DNA of 64,000 nt, taken from the NCBI RefSeq assembly GCF_020536995.1, contig NC_068356.1:22425809-22489808 (forward strand). Reading direction: 5' to 3'. A program made the translations under genes and the position numbers. Shown piece after piece: positions 1-12,200 of this stretch (positions within the stretch are counted from its first letter, which is position 1; each line of letters starts with the position of its first letter). Below the pieces are notes generated by a model, which had not been told where the DNA came from, ran no database searches, and saw only the letters and a program-made list of their open reading frames with translations. This DNA is from Dreissena polymorpha (lineage: Eukaryota; Mollusca; Bivalvia; Myida; Dreissenidae).

Positions 1-30
1 CACTGTCCCCTGTAAATTGACGCAACATTT

Positions 31-150
31 CACGGTCTGGTTAGCTGACTGGGTAGCTCTGCACAGATGTGCAGGCTGGTTTGGTGTAATTTTTGATGTA
101 TATGGCTTAAGACCCAATTTTGCAAGAAACACCTCATAGTATACTCAAGA
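31..150 (+). repeat. Hairpin-type interspersed repeat, partial
   Basis: The stretch holds the phrases GTGCAGGCTGGTTTGG and ATGGCTTAAGACCCAATTTT, which recur at 10966-11163 and 58136-58315 in this window. Those copies have inverted CCAGCCTGC / GCAGGCTGG arms. It is an intronic copy of a small dispersed element with a fold-back core, and its left arm is degraded here. Confidence 0.5.
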
Positions 151-279
151 CAATGTTTAAATTTTGTTTAGGCCTGTTTTGAACATCTGAAGTGACTGGA
201 GAAGTGTATTTATTTTAGCAGAAAAAGAACCTTTTGTTTCTTATTCCCGCCTTTGATCTGACTGATGTGTTTCTTGCAG

Positions 280-3200
280 CAAGTTGATCCGTCCACAGTA
301 GATGTTTGGCACCAAGATGTCACAGCCTATAATTTGCTGAATGAGGATGGTATGTGGAGACTAACATGGCTCTATTTTTGTTTACGATTCCTTACTTTCA
401 TAGAAAACATGTGTTAAAACCATTTGTTCTGAGATTAGCTAGCTAAACATTTAAATAAAAGAAACAACTTGTTTTCTGCTTTTATGCTGGTGTTGAACAT
501 TGTTTGGTAAATATAGTTTTAATGTTTTAGTTGTGTGCTCTTGTAATTACATGTATTTGTGTTAATATACCTATTTAAAAAACAGATGTATTGTCGCTGA
601 CCTTTTAAAGATAATATTTATGATTTTTTTTAATCACTCGAATCAATTTATTAAAACATATATGAACATTTGGAATAATCTGCCTTTATCATACATGAAC
701 ATGTATTTATAACCTGTCCAGTGGGTCCTTGAGGCTTTCAAAGATAACTTGTATACATTTCATTTAAGCCTGTCTCTGTTAAAACTATGTTTTTGATTGT
801 GTGTAAAGGATTGTCCTTGTTTATACTTTGCAGTCCTCACTGGCAAATTTAGGACAAAACTTTCCTCTTTAACTGTTCTTTTTTTGTTGCTTAACAAAAG
901 TCCATTATACGTGGAAAGCTTCGTCTCTATTTAGCCTTTGCAGACTGTTAACCCTTATCATTTACAATTCCGTATGCACATGTATTAAGTCTGGTTTTCC
1001 CGGAGACTATATCATATTTTCTACATTCAGGTTCCTATGTAGCAAGATTGTATATTGACCCATTTGCGAGACCTACAAAGAGAATTGTGGACACAACATA
1101 CATATGTCGAGGTAAAGTACTGAAGTGGGATAAATGTACTAGCAGCATATTTATGCTAATGTTCCGTGTAACTAAATAAATTAAATGTATTAACGTTGTT
1201 TTGATACAAATCATCTTGTATCCTTACAATTTGAAGTTTACAAATATTATTTCTACAAGTATTTTCTACAATATGCAAAATACTGGAAAACTTGGTTTTA
1301 CAAGGGTTTATATTTAAGCAGCTTATTTCTTAAAAAGTCATTCTTGTTGTGAAATGAGTGCAACATGCTCATCTGACTCCCATCTGTAAATTTCTTTACT
1401 GTTACTTAAATTAAAGTTGGTCTTAATATGAATAAGGTTTTAGCTCCACTATTAATTAAATAGCCCTAGCTATATTACTTATTCAATTGTCAATGTCAGT
1501 GTCTGCGCTATGCTAAAGTAAAAGTGCAACTTTACCATAGCACTGTTTCTAGTACATCTTTTCAATTTTAACTTCATTGATGTGTTCAGGGCCATTTTGT
1601 CAGATATCTGACCAAGTTCAATAACACTGACATCCAATTTAGCAGAATTACACCCCTTTTGGTACTAATTTGGGGAAAGTAAATGCGCATCATCTCCATA
1701 TTGTGGTTTCTGCTACAGATATTCAATTAAAACTTAAAACATCCCTTTGGGTCATTTTGTGTTCTGCATGTTTGGCTCATTTATGCAAATTTTTGTACTT
1801 AAATGATTTTGGCTCGGTCAGCAATTGGAGCGTGCAGGCTGCTCCCGGGGCAAGAACCACCTGCAGAAGATTTTCTTAAAGACTTCTCAGAGGAATCGCC
1901 AAGCGGAATGCTAATTGTCTGTAGCTGGATAATGGTTTTCACTAGATTGTCTGAGGTGGGTTGGATAGGGGAATTTCTGCGGGCGGATCTTTTACTCCAG
2001 CAAGTACTGTCATCCCTGGAGCCGGACTTCCTCTCCCGCTAATTTTGCTGTCTCCCAGAACTGGATGATCAGGGTTCCCCAAGCGGAATGCTTATTGTCT
2101 TTAGGGGATAAAGATATAGTTGTTTAGGGGTTGCCACTTTAATCACCAGGAGTAGGACAGGACTTCACTGTCTCACAGAACTTGATGATTGATGTTCCCC
2201 AAGCAGAATGCTAATTGTCCGTAGGAGATGAAGATATAGTGGTTAAGGGGTTGCAACTATAATCACCAGGAGTGGGACGGAAGCAGCAGGACAGCAGAGT
2301 TGGCAGCGTAGAGGATGGACTAACGGACCTGGAGCAGCGATGCAGATCAGGACTTCAAGGGGGTGGCCTTATGAATACAATGGAAGTGTCCCATGACGGG
2401 GGTACTCAGTACGCTCAACGTATCGGGGAAACCGTTCTGAGGTTCGGTTCACAGCTTGTGACTTCAAGAGCCATAAAGGCACGCGAGGAGCGGGAAGAAG
2501 ATCTTTGCCAAATTGTCAGCACTCCACTGCAGAGTAACCTTGTCCTATTTAGGACAACCAGACATGATTTGTCTTTAAATTGTCTACCAGTGCATATTAA
2601 GGTCTCGGCCATTGTGCACTGGTCTATTTGGATCAAAAGTATTGTTTTGGCGAATACCTGAACTGCTGGAGTAAATTTTACTTAATTTAGCTCAAAATTA
2701 AATAATTTCTCCTGAAATGTCACAAGGGCAGGGCAACACATAATGTAGTCTATAAGACTAAGCGATCACATGTAAATAAACTCTGAATTACACACACACA
2801 CACAAGATTTTGGTAAATTTTGAGTACAATAACTATCTCTAGCTGACATATAGACCTAGAATGGGCTTGCATTTGAGGCCAATATGGTCACAGTTAAGGT
2901 CACTGTTGCTAACAAGGTATATAAATGGTTTGGGTTCAATAACTTAAGTATGGAGATGTTGTGCTGAAATCATGTATACTTTGTTAATTATATGCAGATC
3001 AAGGGAGGGATTGACTTTGGGCCATTATTGTCAATGTCACTTTAACAATATTAAAAAATAGTTTGGGCTTATTAATTTTAGTCTAGAGGGAGATTTTTTG
3101 TGGTAAATTTGTTTTTGTAGGTAGCTTACATGCAGACCTAGGTTGGAATTGCGATTCGGGCCTGTTGTGAAAAACAATCCTAAGTCACACATTATTTTTT

Positions 3201-6200
3201 AATAACAAATAATGCTGGAATTGTGCAGTTTCAGACGTAATTTTCAGACTGTTGGTTGGATAGTTATGTCCTTAAAAATTATCAGGGGTAAAAATACTTG
3301 GGATAAAATATTTATTGAATGCGTTTCCTCAAGTAATGAACCTTTATAATGACCCCTAAATGTACCTAAAAAAGCCGTTCATCATTCTATGTATGTTTCA
3401 GAGCGCTGTGACCTGCTGGCAATGAGCCCAATCTCAGTGATCACTCTGAACGTGCTGAAGACAGAGCGGCAGGGCGTCCCTAACCTGATGTCCTTCAGGG
3501 AAGTGCTAGCTCTCTTTTCCGAGGTACGAACCACCACAGAGGGTCATTGCAGTTGAGAGAACAGTGCAATATGATTTGCTACATTAGTGGTACAACTGCA
3601 TTTCTGCTTGTTTAAGTGAAAGTTAAGGAAATGCTTTTTAATTCAGACTACCTTGGTTCAACATTAAAAAAAGATTAAAAGTTTAAAGGTCTTTTTATGT
3701 TGTCATACTAAAAGTCTTTTTTTGTTGTCATTCTACTGATCTTTAATTTTGTTTGAATTAACTTATTCAATGACAAATTTATTTTTTAATAACCAACTAT
3801 GCCTTTTACACATGTTAATACGCCCTTGCAATTCTTTTGTACAAAAGTAGCTTATATTTTGAATCGAAGCAAAGAGGTAATATAAAATATACTTGTATGT
3901 TAATTACCTCTGGATGAAGAAAACACATAATTTGTAGAAAAAAGCAACAACAAACGAATTTCGCAATAAATTCCCATGTATTTAATGTATCCATAACAGT
4001 AGCATATGATATAGACAATCACATGTATCTCTTAATGTTTTGACTATAACACTTGATTGTTTACCCTTCCACTGATACAGCATCATGAAGATTTACTGGT
4101 TAATTGTTAATATGTGTTACAAATCTAAACATTTGAAGAAATTTTCTGAATAAATAATTCTTAGAATATGACCACGTTTTTGTAGATGGGCAACTCTCTA
4201 CAGCAGCTGTTGACAGAGGTGCCGCTAGTAGAGCTAGCGGGTCAGCGGAACATAGAGCGTGATGCCATATATGTGGTGAGCAATGTGATGAAGATGATGG
4301 CCCTGCAGCCCCATGTGATACGGGATATCAGCACCCACCACCTGACTGGGGAACCGCTATCTGACATACAGATAGACAAGCTGCTCAAGTGTGAGTGGAA
4401 ATAGTCTGCAGTCTTGTGGTTGAAGTCTGCAGTCTTGTGGGTGTAGTCTGCAGTCTTGTAGGTGTAGTCTGCAGTCTTGTGGGTGTAGTCTGCAGTCTTG
4501 TGGTGTAGTCTGCAGTCTTGTAGGTGTAGTCTGCAGTCTTGTAGGTGTAGTTTGCAGTCTTGTAGGTGTAGTCTGCAGTCTTGTGAGTGTAGTCTGCAGT
4601 CTTGTAGGTGTAGTCTGCAGTCTTGTAGGTGTATTCTGCAGTCTTGTGGGTGTAGTCTGCAGTCTTGTAGGTGTAGACTGCAGTTGTTTGGTAGTACTCT
4701 GCAGTCTTGTTGGTGTAGTCTGCACTCTTGTGGGTGTAGTCTGCAGTCTTGTGGGTGTAGTCTGCAGTCTTGTAGGTGTAGTCTGCAGTCTTGTGGGTGT
4801 AGTCTGCAGTCTTGTTGGTGTAGTCTGCACTCTTGTGGGTGTAGTCTGCAGTCTTGTGGGTGTAGTCTGCAGTCTTGTGGGTGTAGTCTGCAGTCCTGTG
4901 GGTGTAGTCTGCAGTCTTGTAGGTGCAGTCTGCAGTCTTGTAGGTGTAGTCTGCAGTCTTATGGGTGTAGTCTGCAGTCTTGTGGGTGTAGTCTGCATTC
5001 TTGTGGGTGTAGTCTGCAGTCTTGTGGGTGTAGTCTGCATTCTTGTGGGTGTAGTCTGCATTCTTGTGGGTGTAGTCAGCAGTTTTGTGGGTGTAGTCTG
5101 CAGTCTTGTAGATGTAGTCTGCAGTTTTGTAGGTGTAGTCTGCAGTCATGTGGGTCTAGTCTGCAGTCTTGGAGGTGTAGTCTGCAGTCTTGTAGGTGTA
5201 GTCTGCAGTCTTGTAGGTGTAGTCTGCAGTCATGTGGGTGTAGTCTGCAGTCTTGTAGGTGTAGTCTGCAGTCTTGTGGGTGTAGTCTGCAGTCTTGTGG
5301 GTGTAGTCTGCAATCTTGTAGGTGTAGTCTGCAGTCTTGTGGGTGTAGTCTGCAGTGTTGTTGGTGTAGTCTGCAGTCTTGTGGATGTAGTATGCAGGCT
5401 TGTGGGTGTAGTCTGCAGTCATGTGTGTGTTGTCTGCAGTCATGTGGTTGTAGTCTGCAGTCTTGTGGTTGTAGTCTGCAGTCTTGTGGTTGTATTCTGC
5501 AGTCCTGTGGGTGTAGTCTGCAGTCTTGGGGTTGTAGTCTGCAGTCTTGTGGGTGTAGCCAGCAGTCTTGTGGTGAAGTCTGCAGTCTGATGGGTGTAGT
5601 TTGCAGTCTTGTGGGTGTTGTCTGCAGTCTTGTGGGTGTAGTCTGCAATCTTATGAGTGTTGTCTGCAGTCTTGTGGGTGTAGTCTGCAGTCTTGTGGGT
5701 GTAGTAAGCAGTCTTGTGGGTGTAGTCTGCAGTCTTGTGGGTGTAGTCTGCAGTCTAGTGGGTGTAGTCTGCAGTGTGGGTGTAGTCTGCAGTCTTGTGG
5801 GTGAAGTCTGCACTGTTATGGGTGTTGTCTGCAGTCTTGTGGCTTTTGTGTGTGAGGTCTGCAGTCTTGTGGGTGTAGTCTGCAGCCTTGTGGGTGTAGA
5901 CTGCAGTTAATTGGTAGTATTCTGCAGTCTTGTTGGTGTAGTCTGCACTCTTGTGGGTGAAGTCTGCAGTCTTGTGGGTGTAGTCTGCAGTCGTGTAGGT
6001 GTAGTCTGCAGTCTTGTGGGTGTAGTCTGCAGTCTTGTGGGTGTAGTCTGAACTCTTGTAGGTGTAGTCTGCAGTCTTGTGGGTGTAGTCTGCAGTTGTG
6101 TGGGTGTAGTCTGCAGTCTTGTGGGTGTAGTCTTCACTCTTGTTGGTGTAGTCTGCACTCTTGTGGGTGAAGTCTGCAGTCTTGTGGGTGTAGTCTGCAG

Positions 6201-9200
6201 TCTTGTGGGTGTAGTTTGCAGTCTTGTGGGTGTAGTCTGCATTCTTGTGGGTGGAGACTGCAGTCTTGTGGGTGTAGTCTGCAGTCATGTGTGTGTAGTC
6301 TGCAGTCTTGTGGGTTGAGACTGCAGTCTTATGTCACCAGTTATTTAAATTGGCAGTCAGACCAAGCAAGCCAAAAATCATTGTTTTATTATGCTCCCCC
6401 AAATTGTTTTTGGGGGGAGCATATAGTCGCCGCTTCGTCTGTCCGTGTGTGTGTCCGTCCGTCCGTGCACAAGTTTTTTCCAGGCTATTTCTCAGCAATT
6501 AATGACCGGAATTCAATTAAACTTTATGGGAAGCTTCACTACCAAGAGGAGAATTGCATATTATCAGCCGGTTCTAGTCGGATGATTTTTCACAGAGTTA
6601 TGGCCCTTTGAAATTTTCCATTAACTGTACATATTGTGCAATTCTTGTCCCCCCAACTACTAGACGTTTCCTTTTATCTGAATATATAGTGCAATATTGT
6701 GACAAAAAACACTTTGGGGAGCATCACCCGTCTCCGACGGTTTCTTGTTTCTTAAGACCAAGAATACATCACTTTAAGCATATGAACACCATTATTTCAG
6801 TCCTTATGTGATCCTCATAATTATTGTTTCATTCAAAATCATTACATAGAGTTACATAGACGTTTTAAATGCAACAGAATAAAACACATTTATATTATTT
6901 GGATCTCTTTTTCTTTTACAAACAGGATCATCAAGTGTATTTACAGTTGTAATTTTGTGAAAAGGACTGGGGTATGATCTGAAGGACATTCTGTTTTTGT
7001 TTCAGGTCAGGCCTACATGAAGGGTTTGGATATGTGTACAGAGCTTTACAAGAGTGCTTTTGACATTGAGAACCACCTTGCGTATGTACATGAAATTATT
7101 TGTGTTTTGGGAAAACTGGGCTTAATGCATGTGCGTAAAGTGTCATCCCAGATTAGCCTGTGCAGTCCGCTTTCTGCTTTTATGGTATTTTTAGTTTCAA
7201 GGAAGTCCCGACATACCCAAAATTAAGTTTAGGCGGAAAGTGTCGTCCCTGATTAGCCTGTGTGGACTGTACAGGCTAATCTGGGATGACACTGTATGCA
7301 CATACATTAAGCCCAGTTTTCTCAGAACAAGGCTCATTTTATAGATTTTTACATTCAAGTTTACAAAGGCCTGTCTAGTATGTTTAAGAAGCATACAGAT
7401 GTTTAAAGTTATAAAATGGTGAACATTGTATCTAACACATTGTTTGTGTGGTTAAGTACATGTAGATCATTTTTAGATCGGCTGTTTTCGGAGAAATTCA
7501 GAGGTATTTTCATAGCCAGCTCGTTGTGTCGTCCGCTGTTCGCCGTCCACGTCGTGCTAAAACCTGTACATTTTGCTCTAAAATCAAAGTGCTTCCACCT
7601 ACAACTTTTAAACTTTATATGTAGATGCACCTTGATGAGTTCTAAACGCCACACCCATTTTGGGGTCACTAGGTCAAAGGTCAGGGTCACTGTGACCTCT
7701 GAAAAAAACAATATTCTGAAAAGCTTTCATTTATTCAAAACTGCACCCGCACCTGAGCATTGGCTGCCGTTTTGCGATGCTCTTGTTTAAGCTTGACAAA
7801 TAACGAACTAGTCTCAGCTATACTTTTTACCCATATGTCAAAATTGTCATACTCTTAATGTTCTGGTTAAGGTGAACGTTCAACCACTCCATATCACTGT
7901 TTCAATTGAAACTATGAAAGTATGTGTTTGGGGGAATCGTGCAAGGTCACCGACCAAGTTCCATAACTCCAACCTACAATTAAACAAAATAACATGTATT
8001 CTACTTTGTGTTGGTATCAAATTCTGATAACAGTGTTCAACAACTCCATATCTTTATATATACTACAGCTATTTTTATTTAAAAATTTACATATGTGTTT
8101 AGGGTCTGTATACACAATTGATAATTTAAGACCTATATCTTAAATAAGCTTGTATGCATGATTATGTTACCTTTTGTTCTTCAAAAAAGGTAAGCATGCA
8201 ACAAGTACATTTCAAGGTTAGCATGCCATAAGTACATTTCAAGGTTAGCATGCTACACATATATTTCAAGGTTAGCATGCTACAAGTACATTTCAAGGTT
8301 AGCATGCTACAAGTAAATTTCAAGGTTAGCATGATATAAATACATTTCAAGGTTAGCATGCTACAAATACATTTCTCTGAATCTACCACAAATATTTATT
8401 TGGGCTGTGCCCTGTTAAAAGGGGGTTAAATGCCCATTTGAAACTTCACACATGTCTTAAGGATCATCATTTGAGGTACCAACAAAGGCCAATAAGTCTA
8501 AGTTGCCATTAGCAGAGTTATGCCCCTTGTTGTATTTTGTGTAACTAAAGAAATTCAGGTAAGCATTTTCATGCAGCACACTCTTTCTCTAGGTGACATG
8601 CAGACCTAGATTGGGGATTCATTTTGGGAAGGTTGGGTCAAGAACAATGTTACTGTTGCTGAAAATTGATAAAAACTGTGTACTATTAAGTAGGATGGAG
8701 ATATTGTGCACATTTTTTTCTTCAGGGATAGATAACATGCTTGCATTTGGGGACAGTGGGGGCATGGTAACTATTACTGAATAAGAAAATGTTAGCGCTC
8801 AATAAATTGAGTTCTGATGCATGAATTTCACTAAAACCTCATATGCAGACCTAGCTTTTGATCCTATGTGCAGCCTATCGGATGAAGGTCCCAACTTAAA
8901 ATATGGTAGTTAAAAGACATTGTCGTCTTTCTCTGAGAATAAAAGGCTTGTTTCTATGTGATGTGAGTCTATACATTATTTCATTATATTTAGCATTGTA
9001 TTTGCTGTAAATTTCATGCCATCATATGATCTGCCCTATGTCTATTCTAAATGGCTGGGCATGTTATATGGTGTCTCCTACATAGTTCTGCCCTACATCA
9101 TTTTCTCCTACATAGTTCTGCTCTACAAAATTTTCTCCTCCATAGTTCTGCTCTACATCATTTTCTCCTCCATAGTTCGGCCCTTCATCATTTTCTCCTC

Positions 9201-12200
9201 CATAGTTCTGCCCTTCATCATTTTCTCCTCCATAGTTCTGTCCTACATCATTTTCTCCTCCATGGTTCTACCCTTCATCATTTTCCCCTCCATAGTTCTG
9301 TCCTACATCATTTTCTGATACATAGTTCTGCCCTACATAATTTCTTCTACATAGTGATGCCCTACTTAATTGTACATACATGTTCCGCAAATGTTCTACC
9401 AGTTATTATAGTGTTACACATGTATTTCTACATGCCATAGTGTGTGTGTCTGTGTTGTAGTCATGACAACTACTGGAAGGACATCCAGATAGACTTGTAC
9501 AAGCTGTTCATGCCGATAGAGCTGCACCCTGAGGACTGGGTCTGGTGCTCAGACCCCACACTCTGGATGAGCGAGGCCTACGTAGCAGCCTACTACATGA
9601 ACATCTGGTCTGAGGTAAGGGGAGCAGAATAAATGTGGGTAAAATATCGTCCCAGATTAGCCTGTGCAGTCAGCACATGCTTATCAAAGCCAACACTTTC
9701 CCCTTTTTTAACTCGCCTGTTACTAAGTGACATGGTGAGCTTATGTGATCGTGTGATGTCCGGCGTCTGTTTTGGGTGCGTGCGTCCGTCAACAATTTGT
9801 TTGTGTAGACAGTAGGGGTCACAGTTTTCATCCAATCTTTATGAAATTTGGTCAGAATGTTTATGTTGATGAAATCTGGGTTGGGATTGTATTTGGGTAA
9901 TCTGGGGTCAAAAACAAGGTCATTAGGTCAAATAATAGAAAAATCTTGTGTAGACAATATAGGTCACAGTTTTCATCCAATCTTAATGAAATTTAGTCAG
10001 AATGTTTATCTTGATGAAATCTGGATTGGGATTGCATTTGGGTCATCTTGGGTCAGAAACTAGGTCACTAGGTCAAATCATAGAAAAACCTTGTGTAGAC
10101 AATAGAGGTCACAGTTTTCATCAGATCTTAATGAAAGATGGTCAGAATGTTTGTCTTGTTAAAATCTGAATGGGAGCGAATTTGGGTCATTTAGGGTAAA
10201 AAACAAGGTCAAAAGGTCAAAGTTTAAAAAAAACAACTTGTGTAGACAGTAGAGATCACAGTTTTCATCCAATCGTAATAAAATTTGGCCAGAATGTTAA
10301 TCTTGATGAAATCTGGGTTGGGATTGTATTTGGGTCATCTGGGGTCAAAAACTAGGTCACGAGGTCAAATCATAGAAAAACTTTGTGTAGACAATAGAGG
10401 TCACAGTTTCCATCAGATCTTTATGAAATTTTGTCAGAATGTTTATCTTGATGAAATCTGGATTGGAATAGTATTTGGGTCATCTGGGGTCAGAAACTAG
10501 GTTACTAGGTCAAATCATAGAAAAACCTAGTGTAGATGAAAGAGATCACAGTTTTCATCACGTCTTAATGAAGTATTAATTGATGAAATCTGGCTTGGGA
10601 TTGTATATGGGTCATCTGAGGTCATAAAGTAGGTCATCTGGTCAAATCATAGTAAAACTTCCATCAGGTGAGCGATTCAGGGCCATCATGGCCCTTTTGT
10701 TTATGGAAGTTTTTCAGTGAAAATCAAGTTTTGGCAGAAAGTGTTATCCCTGATGTGCAAGTTGCACAGACTTATCTGAGATAACACTTTTGCCCACATG
10801 AATGAAGCCCAGTTTTCCCAGAACCAGGCTCAATTGATCTGTATTAATTGTGTGAACAGGAAGGGCTGGCTAACTAGGTTTTAATTTTAATAAATTACTT
10901 GTGATTTAAATGATGTACACAGATTTCTTCGATCTGTGAAAGGCTTTTGTGGCTATATATTGCTCTTATGCCATATGCTGTGACGATGGCTCTAGACCAG
11001 CCTGCGTTTTCATGCAGTCTAGTCAGGAGCTTACCTTTCCACTCTAAAGTCATGTAAGGTTATTTAGTCTAAATAACAGACTGTGCTGTTGTGCAGGCTG
11101 GGCTAGAGCTATGCTTGCTTCATATGGCATAAGACCCATTTTCCCATGAGGCTCATTTGATCTGTCATCCACTGCAGATGCTTGCTGCAAACATCATGGA
11201 GGAGTTCACTGATGCTGGCTTCCAAAATGAAAAACAACTTACTAAAGTGGGAAGAAGGTAAGAATTAAATCACAAACTTTCCAAATATTGTTTATCCCCT
11301 GCCAAACGTGGAGGGATCTAGAATTAGCTTTGTCCGTCCGCCTGTCTGTCCATCAGTCCGTCTGTCACAGTTGTTTTTTAGCAAGGCTGTTTATGGAGAA
11401 AACCCGAGCTATTGTCATAGCCAGCTCGTTGTCCGACATCCGCCGTAGGCGTCGGGCTAAAACCTTAACATTGGCTCTAAAATCAAAGTGCTTCCACCTA
11501 CAACTTTGAAACTTAATATGTAGATGCACCTGATGAGTTCTACACGCCACACCCATTTTTGGGTCACTAGGTCAAAGGTCAAGCAAGGTCACTGTGACCT
11601 CTAATATCAAACTTTAACATGGGCTCTAAAATCAAAGTGCTTCCACCTACAACTTTGAAACTGCATATGTAGATGCACCTTCATGAGTTCTACATGCCAC
11701 ACCCATTTTTGGGTCACTAGGTCAAAGGTCAAGGTCACTGTGACCTCTAATATAAAACTTTAAAGTAAACCTTAACATTGGCTCTAAAATCAAAGTGCTT
11801 CCACATACAACTTTGAAACTTCATATGTAGATGCACCTTGATGAGTTCTACACGCCACACCCATTTTGGGTCACTAGGTCAAAGGTCAAGGTCACTGTGA
11901 CCCCTTAAAAAAAACACAACCTGTTATGCAGTGCTCTTGTGTTTTTTAGTGCTATATCTGAAAATCTCAGAAACTTTATAAGATATCAACATGAAACTTC
12001 ATAGGTGAATAGATATCACTGAAGATAAGTGCCATGCACAAGAACCATAACCCTAAACTTTCTTTAATAAAAGCTATTCTATTTTGTATGATGATTTTTT
12101 TTCAGGGCTTTATCTCAGATACCATGCAAGATTTCAACCTGAAACTTCATGGATGTAGTGATATTAATGAGGACAAGTGCCATGCTTAAGAACCATAACC

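Noticed and set aside
4357-6318. Several long open frames on both strands (up to 470 codons)
   Set aside because: All are readings of the 21-bp minisatellite. The period is a multiple of three, so many frames stay open at once. They have no unique sequence or splice support.
4399-6345. CRISPR-like array
   Set aside because: Units are directly adjacent without unique spacers, and the locus is in a eukaryotic intron.
9016-9440. Two overlapping repetitive plus-strand frames
   Set aside because: Both read the 30-bp tandem repeat in different frames.
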